From a bacterium (GTDB lineage: Bacteria > 4484-113 > JAFGCY01): a stretch of DNA of 53,396 nt. The notes beneath the pieces were generated by a model. The model was not told where the DNA came from, searched no databases, and saw only the letters and a program-made list of their open reading frames with translations. A program made the position numbers and the translations under genes. Below, in pieces: positions 39,288 to 48,139 of the stretch; position 1 is the stretch's first letter, and every line of letters begins with the position of its first letter. The DNA is taken from assembly GCA_016932385.1 (NCBI GenBank), contig JAFGCY010000088.1, positions 1 to 53,396 on the forward strand, in the 5' to 3' direction.

Positions 39288-41753
39288 CTACCACGCCGGG
39301 CGCAGCGTGCCGTCCGCGTCGGCGATATACGGCAACCAGGTCAGCGCCACGCTTTGCACCTTGAGGTCCGCCTTACGCGGCGTAATCTCCTTCTTGGTGA
39401 TCGGGTACCGATCCAGCGTGTACTTGCTTTGCAACTCGGCCAGCTTGATCCGCTGCTCTGATTGCAGCTCGTAGAGCTTGGCCTCGGCTTCCCGCAGCTG
39501 CTGCTCGATCTGCTTGACATCGGCCTTGCGTTTGGAGGCCCGCCCAACGCTTCGGGCCGCGGTACGGGCGCGATCGAGCTTGCGTTGGGTCACGCGCCGG
39601 CTGCCGAACAGCACTTCCAGCACGGCCCCGCCCATCGAGACCGCGCTGTCCAGCTTGGTCAGCGAGTACTCGCTTTTTTCCTGCTGCAACCGGGCTTGGG
39701 ATTGCTGGATCTGCCGCTCCAGGCTGTCGCGCTTGGATTGATACTTGTGGTTGAGCTGCTCCATCTCCACGTCGCGCTTTTCGCGGATCGCCTGGTTGAT
39801 CCGCGCGGTGAATTGCCGTAAATCCTCGCCGGGCTGCGACTTCTGCTTCAGCCGCGGGCAAGAAAAAACCGTCACGGCCGCGCTGGCATAGGCGTGGCTG
39901 GCCAGCGAACTGGACCAGGTGGTGTAGCTGGCGGCAGCGCGCGCGATCTCGGGCAGCGCGGTCAGCTCCGCCCCGGCCGGGGCCTTGCGGCCGGTAACCA
40001 GGTTGGGCAGCGGTTGCGCCTCGTCCCAGGGATCCGCGCCGGTGCGGTCCGTCAGCGGCGCCAGCAGGCGCAGGTCGCGCCAGTCATCCCAACTGGCCCC
40101 GCTATCCACGTAATGCAGGCTGACCTGGCCCGCCAGCGCCGGCCGGTAAACGAGTTTCGCGCCCGCCGGCAGATTGGCGGAAGGCTGCGCATACAATGCC
40201 TGGGCTTCCGCCGGGATTTGCGTGCGCTTGACCGGCTCCGCCTGCGGTTCGACCGCGGGTGGCTGGGCGATCGCCGGAACGGGCTGGGCCGCCGCCGGCG
40301 CTGGGGGATCCGCATCGCCCTTTTGCTCCTTGGTCAGCGTCGCGATATGGTCGCGGCTCAGCGGTCCGCGCAGGTAGCTCATCGCCCAGCGCGTCGTGAA
40401 CACGACCGGCCGCGCCTGGTGCACGTTGTGCAGGAAGAACTCGCGCCCGTCCAACCCGGCGAGAATCGTTTCGATCTCGAGACGGTCGAGTTTGCCGCTG
40501 CCCTCCCCCGCCGCGCTGAGCAACCCGTCGATCACGCGCTCGCGGTCGCGTTCGGTCTGCAAGCGGCCCAACAACCAGGTGCCGGCGTTGGCGAGGCCCT
40601 TGTAGTCAAGGTCGACCGGGTTCTGCGTGGACAGCACCACGCCGAGGCCAAAGGCCCGGGCCTGCTTCAACAGCGTCAACATCGGCTTCTTGGCCGGCGG
40701 ATTCGCCACCGGCGGGAAATAGCCGAAGACTTCGTCCATGTAGAGCAGCGCGCGCAGGCTGCCCGTCCCGCTTTGCGTGCGCACCCAGCCGACCAGCTCG
40801 TTGAGCAGCAGCGTGACGAAGAACATTCGCTCCGCCTCCGACAGGTGCGCCAGGTAGAGGATCGACAGCCGCGGCTGGCCCTCCGGCGTGTAGAACAGCC
40901 GGTTGATGTCCAACGGCTCGCCCTCGGCCCAGATCGAGAAACTGGGCGAGGCCAGCAGGTTGTTGAGCGTAACCGCCAGTTCCAGGCGGGCCTTGGCCGG
41001 ATAGAACGTGTCCAGTTCCAGCACGCCAACGCGCTTGAACGGCGGCTGGCCGATCAGCTGGATCAGCTCCGGCAGGCCGCAGTCACGCCCGCCCCGCCAC
41101 TCGTATTCGAGGATGTTCGACAGCAGGATGTGCTCGCGGCTCTTCAACGGATCGGCGTCGATGTCCAGCAGTGTCAGCAGGCCGGAGACGCTGCCGCTGA
41201 TCCGCTCGCGAAAAGCGTCGTCGTCGGTGAGCAATTCCGGCGCCGGCGCGCTGAACGACTTCAGCACCGACAGCGGTTGGCCGGCACTGGAGCCCGGCGT
41301 GTAGATGCGCCAATCCACGCTGTCCTTGAGGCGCTGGATCCGCGCGCCATCCTCGCCCCACTGCGCCAGGCCGCTTTTCCAGAGCTCCGCCGTCTTGGCG
41401 GCGAACTCGTCCGGCGTCAGCCCCTTGCGCGCCGCGGCGCCGGGGTCGACCCAGGGAGCGAAGTCCGCCGGTGCCAGCCGCGGGAAGGTCAAGAGCAGGT
41501 TGGCCAGGTCGCCCTTGAGGTCGATCGCGATCGCCGGCACGCCGTCGATGGCGGCTTCCTCCAGCAGGCAGGTGCACAACCCGGTCTTGCCGCTGCCGGT
41601 CATACCGACGCACACCGCGTGCGTCGTCAGGTCCCGCGAATCGTAAAGCACCGGCAGGGGTTGGCCGGCCTTGAAGCTCGCGCGCTCCGCGCCGAGGTAG
41701 AACACCCCCAGCTTTTCGAAAACAGCGGACTGTAACGGTTGGTTCGGGCTCAT
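39288..41753 (-). CDS. HerA/VirB4-superfamily ATPase with C-terminal coiled coil
   Basis: The 821-residue protein has an N-terminal region leading to Walker A GMTGSGKTG (residues 50-58) directly after LTTHAVCV, then AIDLKGDLAN. A long insert is followed by Walker B LLYMDEVFG and a sensor-like LSTQNPVDLDYKG with TWLLGRLQT. This is the DUF87/HerA pattern of hexameric DNA- or protein-translocating ATPases. Residues 480-650 are a Pro/Ala-rich linker and a domain I do not recognise. Residues 650-770 are charged coiled coil (DVEMEQLNHKYQSKRDSLER). No NurA nuclease or conjugation gene lies beside it. GAGAGGAAAA precedes the ATG. DNA processing is inferred; substrate unknown. Confidence 0.8.
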   Translation of the reverse strand: MSPNQPLQSAVFEKLGVFYLGAERASFKAGQPLPVLYDSRDLTTHAVCVGMTGSGKTGLCTCLLEEAAIDGVPAIAIDLKGDLANLLLTFPRLAPADFAPWVDPGAAARKGLTPDEFAAKTAELWKSGLAQWGEDGARIQRLKDSVDWRIYTPGSSAGQPLSVLKSFSAPAPELLTDDDAFRERISGSVSGLLTLLDIDADPLKSREHILLSNILEYEWRGGRDCGLPELIQLIGQPPFKRVGVLELDTFYPAKARLELAVTLNNLLASPSFSIWAEGEPLDINRLFYTPEGQPRLSILYLAHLSEAERMFFVTLLLNELVGWVRTQSGTGSLRALLYMDEVFGYFPPVANPPAKKPMLTLLKQARAFGLGVVLSTQNPVDLDYKGLANAGTWLLGRLQTERDRERVIDGLLSAAGEGSGKLDRLEIETILAGLDGREFFLHNVHQARPVVFTTRWAMSYLRGPLSRDHIATLTKEQKGDADPPAPAAAQPVPAIAQPPAVEPQAEPVKRTQIPAEAQALYAQPSANLPAGAKLVYRPALAGQVSLHYVDSGASWDDWRDLRLLAPLTDRTGADPWDEAQPLPNLVTGRKAPAGAELTALPEIARAAASYTTWSSSLASHAYASAAVTVFSCPRLKQKSQPGEDLRQFTARINQAIREKRDVEMEQLNHKYQSKRDSLERQIQQSQARLQQEKSEYSLTKLDSAVSMGGAVLEVLFGSRRVTQRKLDRARTAARSVGRASKRKADVKQIEQQLREAEAKLYELQSEQRIKLAELQSKYTLDRYPITKKEITPRKADLKVQSVALTWLPYIADADGTLRPAW

Positions 41754-41973
41754 GAGTTTTTCCTCTCGGCTGGATTATAAACGTTAGCAGTTGGCTGGGG
41801 AATAGCCTGGATGCGCCTGAACCTAATAATGATATGCACTTCATCTGTTCTCCAGTTATTACGCTCTCTTTTATATTATTTCTGAACTTAACCTGTATTT
41901 AATGCATGACCCTCTTAGCATGTTACGCACCTCGGCATGGTAAACTAAGTGGGTCCACGCCGGAGGATGTGCA

Positions 41974-42807
41974 ATGTATACGCGGCTGACGACAGCACTG
42001 GTATTAGCCTTGTTTATCACAGCGTGCGGGGGAGGCCGGAATGGCGAACCGCCGACCAACGTGTTGGCTGCCGCACCTGCTGACTCCGTAGTGCAGCCGG
42101 GCAACGTTCTTCCTGGCGCGACCAGTGACTCCCCTCCGGCCGGAGTGCCGGATCAGCGCTCCGTCGCCGAAGCACCGGTGCCGGACGGCGTTGATCCCGG
42201 CGTATTTGAGCTGCTGCGCACAGAATTGCTGCGGATACTCGACGAACGCTCCGTCGATAGCAGACAGGCCAGTTTCACGCCTTACGGCACCGCCAATCAG
42301 ATTGACGATCTGACGCTCACCGGCTCGGGCCCTTACCGGCTGACCTGGACTTATCGCAATATCGGCGATTACGACTTCAACGGCCAGGTCAATGTCAGCG
42401 ACCTGACGCCGATCGGGGTCTATTTCGGCATGTCCGAATCCGATCCGTTGTGGCCGCTGGCCTGCACCGCGGATGGCGACGGTAATGGGTTAATCACGGT
42501 TTCGGACATCACCCCCCTGGGCCAGAACTTCGGGGGCACGATCGTCGGCTACCAGGTCTGGGGTACCGACCAGCGCGAGGGCGAGTGGAACTTCCTAGGC
42601 AACGCGACCGTGGAAACCAACCTGCGCAAGAACGCCCTGCGCCCGCGGTTTGTGATTCAGCTTTCGACGCTGGATTACACCTATTTGGGCCTGTGGCCTT
42701 ACGACAACAGCGACGATGAAGGTTGGTGGTCGAATACCGCCACGCTCGGCCAGTCCGAGCCCCGCTATATAGTTGGCATGAGGAGCATATGGGACGCTGG
42801 GTCATAA
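41974..42807 (+). CDS. lipoprotein with dockerin-like EF-hand pair
   Basis: The 277-residue product has a lipobox (ITACG) and a Pro/Ala-rich linker. The segment PDGVDPGVFELLRTELLRIL matches the same segment of the giant lipoprotein at 6960. A beta region then leads to two Ca2+-binding loops, DYDFNGQVNVSD and DGDGNGLITVSD, each followed by xTPxGxxFG. About 90 C-terminal residues form an unrecognised beta-rich domain (VWGTDQREGEWNFLGN). GGAGGA precedes the ATG by 6 bases. Its end overlaps the next gene by 19 bases, so the two are probably coexpressed. Function unknown. Confidence 0.8.
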   Translation: MYTRLTTALVLALFITACGGGRNGEPPTNVLAAAPADSVVQPGNVLPGATSDSPPAGVPDQRSVAEAPVPDGVDPGVFELLRTELLRILDERSVDSRQASFTPYGTANQIDDLTLTGSGPYRLTWTYRNIGDYDFNGQVNVSDLTPIGVYFGMSESDPLWPLACTADGDGNGLITVSDITPLGQNFGGTIVGYQVWGTDQREGEWNFLGNATVETNLRKNALRPRFVIQLSTLDYTYLGLWPYDNSDDEGWWSNTATLGQSEPRYIVGMRSIWDAGS

Positions 42808-44438
42808 TCACTGCATTGATCGCCGGCACGCTGGTCGCCGGAACAGCCGGCTTTGCTTCTGCCGCGGCGGACTGGCAAAAAGGTTTCGAAATCGCCGGTG
42901 TATCCGATATGTTTATGCTGGCTTCGACGACGAATCTCGGCGCCGGCGAACGTGATGCGCTGTTAAGCTATATGAACGCCGCCGACCTGAGCGGCTGGGT
43001 CCGGACTTGGGGCACGTCGATCAACGAATGGCCGGAAGCCCTAGCCGTCGATCCCAGCGGCAATGCGATTATTGTCGGCAGTTACGACCGGACGCAGTCG
43101 GGTGACTACGTGGCCACGCCGGGCTGGATAATCAAGGTCGACAAGTCCGGCAACCTGCTCTGGGCCAAGCAGATTGGCTGGACAACCTGGTCGATCATCC
43201 CGTACGCGGTAACGACGGACGATTTCGGCAATATCTACGTGACCGGCCAGCTGTGGAATTACCACGAAGTCTATGATCCCGCTGGCTTTTTCCCGGTACT
43301 GGGGTTTGTCTATACGGCCAAACTGACCGCCGCCGGCGAGTTTGTCTGGGGCAAGCGCTGGCGTGCCGACGAGTACGATTTTCTCGCCGGTGAAGCGATC
43401 CTGTGCAACGGATCCGAGGTCGTGGTTGTCGGAACATATGACAACAACATCACGCATGAAACGGACACGCTGGTAATCTGGTACAACGCCGCCGATGGCA
43501 CGACCATCGACGCCGTCCACTGGGGCCTGCCCGACCAGTACGCCACCCCCACGGCCGCGGACTACAGCCCCAGCGGCGAAGTCTACATCTGCGGTTGGAC
43601 CGCACCGGAGAACGACGTCCTCCTGCTGAAATTCAGCGCCGGGCGCAACCTGTTGGAAGTCCAGGCCTGGGGCTCGGGCGGTAACGAATTTGCCAATGAC
43701 ATTGATGTAATCGGCGATGAAGTTATGCTCGTCGGCCAGGTCGAGAACGGCAAGCACCCCCCGGTGGGCGACGACAGCTACCAGGCTCCCAAGTGGGACG
43801 GCTTGTTCCTGCACTTCGAGAACGACGTGCTCGTCGGCCAGCAGCTCTGTCGTAACCTGGCGGCGAATACAGATGGCGCTTTCCATAACGTCGCCGCCCG
43901 TAACGCGTTCGAAGTGTGGGTCACCAGTACTGGCTATGAGCGCAACAACTACACCTACGAGCAAGTCAAGGGAGCGAACACCTACCTGAGCACATCCCTG
44001 GAAAAAGCGGTGCCCCGCGAGGACGACAACACGCCCAGCAGCGTCAGCGACGTTAGCGCCAGTTTCCTGACCCCGATGTCGCTGGGCGATTTTGCCGTTT
44101 ACATGGGGCAGCAGCCGGCAGAGCTCAGCATGCTGGAATGGAGCACCCAGCCGCATACGCCGGACCCCCAACTGACCGCCGACGTCACCACCGGCCCGGC
44201 TGAACTGACCGTCAATTTCGATGCCTCGGCCTCGACGATCGACTTCGGGACGATTGCCGGCTTTGCCTGGGACCCCGATCTCGGCGATGGGCAGTCGTTT
44301 GCCGACACCGGCCTGACCTCGACCTGGCAACACGTTTACACACAGCCCGGCGACTATCTCGCGGCGGTCCAGGTCCGCTCTGACGACGGCACGAAGATTA
44401 TTAAAACGCTCAAGATCAAGGTCACGGCTGCCCAGTAA
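42789..44438 (+). CDS. secreted SBBP-type beta-propeller protein with C-terminal PKD domain
   Basis: The 549-residue product starts at 42789 with AGGAG just upstream and has a signal peptide ending in FASA. The body holds propeller-like repeats of the SBBP type (AVDPSGNAIIVGSYDR, VTTDDFGNIYVTGQLWN, DYSPSGEVYICGWTAP). The last ~90 residues form a PKD domain: PAELTVNFDASASTID, FAWDPDLGDGQ, YTQPGDYLAAVQVRSDDG. Such proteins are usually displayed on or released from the surface and bind other molecules. It overlaps the dockerin-like lipoprotein gene by 19 bases. An ORF start at 42723 would bury the signal peptide and is rejected. Confidence 0.85.
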   Translation: MGRWVIITALIAGTLVAGTAGFASAAADWQKGFEIAGVSDMFMLASTTNLGAGERDALLSYMNAADLSGWVRTWGTSINEWPEALAVDPSGNAIIVGSYDRTQSGDYVATPGWIIKVDKSGNLLWAKQIGWTTWSIIPYAVTTDDFGNIYVTGQLWNYHEVYDPAGFFPVLGFVYTAKLTAAGEFVWGKRWRADEYDFLAGEAILCNGSEVVVVGTYDNNITHETDTLVIWYNAADGTTIDAVHWGLPDQYATPTAADYSPSGEVYICGWTAPENDVLLLKFSAGRNLLEVQAWGSGGNEFANDIDVIGDEVMLVGQVENGKHPPVGDDSYQAPKWDGLFLHFENDVLVGQQLCRNLAANTDGAFHNVAARNAFEVWVTSTGYERNNYTYEQVKGANTYLSTSLEKAVPREDDNTPSSVSDVSASFLTPMSLGDFAVYMGQQPAELSMLEWSTQPHTPDPQLTADVTTGPAELTVNFDASASTIDFGTIAGFAWDPDLGDGQSFADTGLTSTWQHVYTQPGDYLAAVQVRSDDGTKIIKTLKIKVTAAQ

Positions 44439-44459
44439 GCATCAGCCTAAACCTGGTCG

Positions 44460-47400
44460 CTATTGCGAACAGCCTTCCTCGGTGGATTCCAGCTCCTCCA
44501 GCAGGACTTCCACGGCTCGGGCCAGCTGAGCATCGAAGCCGTCGCGTAACTCAGCCGGATCGACATCGATGTAGATGTCCGGCGGCGTGCCGCTTTGCTC
44601 CAGGTTGCGGCCGTCCAGTTCAAACCAGCCCTGCAGCGGCAGGCGCACCCAGCTGCCGTCGATCAGGGTGAAGCCGCTGGTGCCGATCACCGCGCCGGCG
44701 GTATCAATGCCGACGATCGGACCCAGGCCCAGGCGGCGCCAGCCGGCCGGGAAGATCTCGGCGTCGGAGCCGCTGCACGCGTTGATCAGCAGCGCCTTGG
44801 GCTTCAGAAACGCGCCGGGGGGCTGCATCGTCCAGGGCTCATCGCGCTGGTTGGCAAAGCCGAAGGGGTTGCGGTCGAGCAGCTCGAACAGCGGCTCGTG
44901 GATCCAGCCGCCGGGATTGAAGCGCACGTCGACGATCAGCGCGTCCTTGTCGAAGAACTCGCTGAAGAACTCGCGTTCGAATTTGGCCAACTCACCGCGG
45001 CTCATGCTGCGGATGTGAATGTAGCCGATGCGCCCGCGGCTCAGTTCGTCCACCGTCGCTTCGTTCTGCAGCTCCCACTCTCGGTAAAGGAGACCGGTAT
45101 AAGCGCCGTAGGTGATCGGCTTGATCGTTACGTCGCGCGGCGCGCCGTCGCCCGTCACCACCGTCAGCGTCAGCGGCCGGCCGGCCTGGTCGTCGAACAG
45201 GTCCAGCCAGCGCAGGCCGAAGTCCACGGGTTGCCCGGCGACTTCCAGCACAATATCGCCCTCCGCGATGTCCACGCCCGGCTGGTCCGCCGGCCCCTGG
45301 TAAACCACGTGCGCCACCCTAAGTCCCGGCCCGGCGAAGGCGGGATCGAATTCCAGGCCGGGATGTCCCGTCGTTACGCCGGTCGTGCCGTAGCTGTGCT
45401 CGTTCATGTTCAGCCCCAGGTGGCTGGCGTTCAATTCGCCCAGCAATTCGGTGAACACGAGGCCGAACTCCTCGGGCGTGCCCAGCGTATCGATGTAAGC
45501 GCTGTACTTCTCGTACATCGCCGGCCAATCCGCGCCGTGCATTTCCGGATCGTAGAAGCGCTCGCCCAGCGTCCGCCAGCCCTCGCGGAACATCTGCCGC
45601 CAACGCGCCCGTTGGTCCAGCCAGAATTCGCCGCGCGCATTGATCGTCTCGCGGCCCTTGCTCTTGCCATCGTCGTATTTCAGATAACGCACGGTGCCGC
45701 CGTCGCGGTAATAGAGCCGCTTGCCCTTGGCGGCCAAGACCGGATCGCTCCAGTTGCCGTCCTGGATCTTGTGGGCATCGCCGCCCTCGGCCTTGACCGC
45801 CCACAACTCGTCGCCCTCGTCGTCCGGATTGCAGGTGTAAAGCACCCACTCGCCGTCGTCGCTCAGCAGCGCCCGGCCGCACCGATTCTGCCGCGACACG
45901 CGCCGCGCCCGCAGATGAATGTCCGTGAAGTCGATGACAACATCGCCCTTGATCTGCTCGGCCTTGTCATCATGCTTGTCCTTGTCCTGATCGTCTGTGC
46001 CGTTATCGTCTGTGTCATCGTCTTCGTCACCGTTATCGTCATTGTCGTCGCCGTTTTCGTCCTCGTCAGCATCCGGTTCCTTGTCAGCCTCGCTGCTCTG
46101 GCTATCCGGCCGGTCATCTTCGAACAGGAAGGTCAAGTCATATGTTTCGGGCTCGGGATTCAGATCGACTACGTAGACTGCGTCGTCTTCCTCGTCGTGG
46201 CGCGTGAACACCAGCCGCCGGCCGTCCGCCGACCAGCGCGGATCCGCGTCGCGCCCGGGATGACGCGTGATATTCACCGGCTCATCCTCGCCCCGCGCGT
46301 CGATGATGAAGATCTCACTCGACCAGTCGCTCATCTCCTCGACATAGGCGACCCAGGCCCCGTCCGGGCTGACACTGCAATTGAGGTGCGCGAAGGCGTC
46401 GCGCAAGCGGCCCTCGGTCACCACCGTGGTCTTGTCCGCGGCCAGCTCGTGGCGTACTAGCGCGCGGTTGCCGGAAAAGTAGAACAGCACGTCGCTGTCC
46501 TGCGGATCGAATTGCGGCGACAGGTCGTCCACGTCGTTGTCCGTCAACTGGCGCCGCGACATGTCGTGCAGATCCAGCAGGTAGATCTCATAGTCGCCGT
46601 CGGCGTCGCTGGCATAGGCCAGGTGCCGGTTGTCCGGCGCGAAGGCCGGGTTGCGCTCCCGCGCGTCGTCGCTGGCGGTCAGCCGCCAGCCCAGGGCCAG
46701 GTCCTGGTCCGGCTTGTCCTCGTCCTTGTAGGCTTCGGGATCCTTGACCGCCCAGAGATCGCCGGCGTGCACGACCGCCAGATATTTGCCATGCGGCGAG
46801 ACGGCGTATTCGTCGGCATTGTTATTGAAGTCGCGGCGCTGAACCAGATTGTCCTTGCCCTCGGCGTCCAGGCGTACCGGCACTTGCTGCGGGCGGCCGT
46901 CCGGCACATCGAGCCGGTACAACCAGCCGTCCTGCTCGAAGACGATCGTGTCGCGCGCCGGCGAGATCGACGGCCATTGCACGCCATCCACCTTGAAGCG
47001 CGTCAGCTGCTGGCGCTGGCCGGACTCGAGCTCCAGGCTCCAGATGTTGTCGATGCCGTCCTCGTCGCAGACGTAATACACCACGTCGCCGTCGGGGCTG
47101 GCCATCGGCCAGCTGTTGCGCCCGTTGTGCTCGGTCAGCTTCAGGTAGTTGCCGTCGTCGGTCAGCCACCACAGCTGATCCGTCACCGTGCCACGGTAGC
47201 CCTTGCGCCACCAGCGGCTGTTGCCACGGGCAAAGACCAGGCCGCCGCGCACGGTGTCGGCGTCGCTGGAGTTGTAGTGGTCGTAGCGGGTGATCTGCCG
47301 CGGCGGCTCGGTGCCGTCGGCGTCGATGCTGTAGAGGTCCTGGGACCAGTTGCCGCGTTGCGAACTGAACAGGATGCGCTCGCCGTCGACCGTCCAGTTG

Positions 47401-47768
47401 CAGAGCGTATCGCCGCCGCTGTAGCGCGTGACCTGGCGGGCCGGGCCGCCCGCCGCCGGGATCACCCAGATGTCGTCATTGCCGCTGCGGTCGGAAACGA
47501 ATGCGATCCACTCGCCGTCCGGCGAATAGCGCGGCAGGTAATCCCAGGCCAGGTGGTCCGTGATCCGCCGCGCGGGCAGGCTGCCGTCGACCGGCATCGT
47601 CCACAGGTCACCCCAGTATTCGAATGCGAGCGTCGCGTCGTCGGGTGACAGCGCCGGAAAGCGTGCGCCGCGCACGTCTTCCGCCCAGGCCGGCACAGCT
47701 AAAATAAACAGTGCGAGGATTACACCAGTGATCAGCAAGTACAGCCGGGAAGTCGCATGACGGAACAT
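44460..47768 (-). CDS. tricorn-like protease (TolB-like propellers, PDZ, S41 core)
   Basis: The 1102-residue protein has a signal peptide (ILALFILAVPAWAED). Two TolB/WD-type propellers follow, with repeated SPDGEWIAFVSDR and APDNRHLAYASDADGD patterns. After a helical linker come a PDZ domain (DIAEGDIVLEVAGQPVD) and a C-terminal S41-type catalytic half, with NASHLGLN (candidate His) and NACSGSDAEIFPAGW, in which the Ser near residue 1000 is the likely nucleophile. Tricorn cuts peptides released by larger proteases. Here the signal peptide puts the enzyme in the periplasm. An Asp-rich low-complexity insert (about bases 45960-46110) separates the propellers from the helical part. AGGAGGAAGACT precedes the ATG. 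Confidence 0.92.
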   Translation of the reverse strand: MFRHATSRLYLLITGVILALFILAVPAWAEDVRGARFPALSPDDATLAFEYWGDLWTMPVDGSLPARRITDHLAWDYLPRYSPDGEWIAFVSDRSGNDDIWVIPAAGGPARQVTRYSGGDTLCNWTVDGERILFSSQRGNWSQDLYSIDADGTEPPRQITRYDHYNSSDADTVRGGLVFARGNSRWWRKGYRGTVTDQLWWLTDDGNYLKLTEHNGRNSWPMASPDGDVVYYVCDEDGIDNIWSLELESGQRQQLTRFKVDGVQWPSISPARDTIVFEQDGWLYRLDVPDGRPQQVPVRLDAEGKDNLVQRRDFNNNADEYAVSPHGKYLAVVHAGDLWAVKDPEAYKDEDKPDQDLALGWRLTASDDARERNPAFAPDNRHLAYASDADGDYEIYLLDLHDMSRRQLTDNDVDDLSPQFDPQDSDVLFYFSGNRALVRHELAADKTTVVTEGRLRDAFAHLNCSVSPDGAWVAYVEEMSDWSSEIFIIDARGEDEPVNITRHPGRDADPRWSADGRRLVFTRHDEEDDAVYVVDLNPEPETYDLTFLFEDDRPDSQSSEADKEPDADEDENGDDNDDNGDEDDDTDDNGTDDQDKDKHDDKAEQIKGDVVIDFTDIHLRARRVSRQNRCGRALLSDDGEWVLYTCNPDDEGDELWAVKAEGGDAHKIQDGNWSDPVLAAKGKRLYYRDGGTVRYLKYDDGKSKGRETINARGEFWLDQRARWRQMFREGWRTLGERFYDPEMHGADWPAMYEKYSAYIDTLGTPEEFGLVFTELLGELNASHLGLNMNEHSYGTTGVTTGHPGLEFDPAFAGPGLRVAHVVYQGPADQPGVDIAEGDIVLEVAGQPVDFGLRWLDLFDDQAGRPLTLTVVTGDGAPRDVTIKPITYGAYTGLLYREWELQNEATVDELSRGRIGYIHIRSMSRGELAKFEREFFSEFFDKDALIVDVRFNPGGWIHEPLFELLDRNPFGFANQRDEPWTMQPPGAFLKPKALLINACSGSDAEIFPAGWRRLGLGPIVGIDTAGAVIGTSGFTLIDGSWVRLPLQGWFELDGRNLEQSGTPPDIYIDVDPAELRDGFDAQLARAVEVLLEELESTEEGCSQ

Positions 47769-47879
47769 AGTCTTCCTCCTAGGGGGTCATCTGCCTCGGC
47801 AAAGATGATATCAGGCTGCCGGCGCGTAGTCTGGCGCGCGCGGATTCCCGGCGCTAATCTCGTCAGTGACTTCAGGCGC

Positions 47880-48125
47880 CTAGGTCGGCTGGCCGCATTT
47901 GGCGCATTCGGTGGCCTTATTGCCCCAGCCGCAGTCGTTGCAGAGCAGCGCGGGGACGTCGGCGAAGGGCTTGCCACACTTGATACACTCCGTAGCCTGG
48001 TTGCCCCAGCCGCAGGAATCGCAGAGCACGGCCGGGGTTTCCGCGAACGGCTTGCCGCACTTGACGCATTCGGTGGCTTTATTCGCCCAACCACAATCAC
48101 TGCAGAGATATGCTTGTACTGCCAT
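47880..48125 (-). CDS. mini-protein of three tandem zinc ribbons
   Basis: The 81-residue protein consists of three near-identical units of 26-27 residues, each CxxCGWxNxATECxKCGxP. They begin LCSDCGWANKATECVKCG, LCDSCGWGNQATECIKCG and LCNDCGWGNKATECAKCG. Each unit has four Cys fit to bind one zinc. No signal peptide; predicted cytoplasmic. The units are separated by PFAETPAV/PFADVPAL. No family name recognised; a protein-protein or nucleic-acid adaptor is possible. It lies 111 bases upstream of the tricorn gene on the same strand and 15 bases after the ctaA stop. Confidence 0.8.
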   Translation of the reverse strand: MAVQAYLCSDCGWANKATECVKCGKPFAETPAVLCDSCGWGNQATECIKCGKPFADVPALLCNDCGWGNKATECAKCGQPT

Positions 48126-48139
48126 GGCGTGATCTTACC

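Noticed and set aside
39288..41753. Anti-phage defence ATPase or HerA-NurA repair pair.
   Set aside because: No nuclease, methylase or other defence partner lies nearby; the neighbours are surface-protein genes.
42723..42788. Upstream start for the PKD protein.
   Set aside because: It overlaps the preceding gene out of frame and would hide the clear signal peptide starting at 42789.
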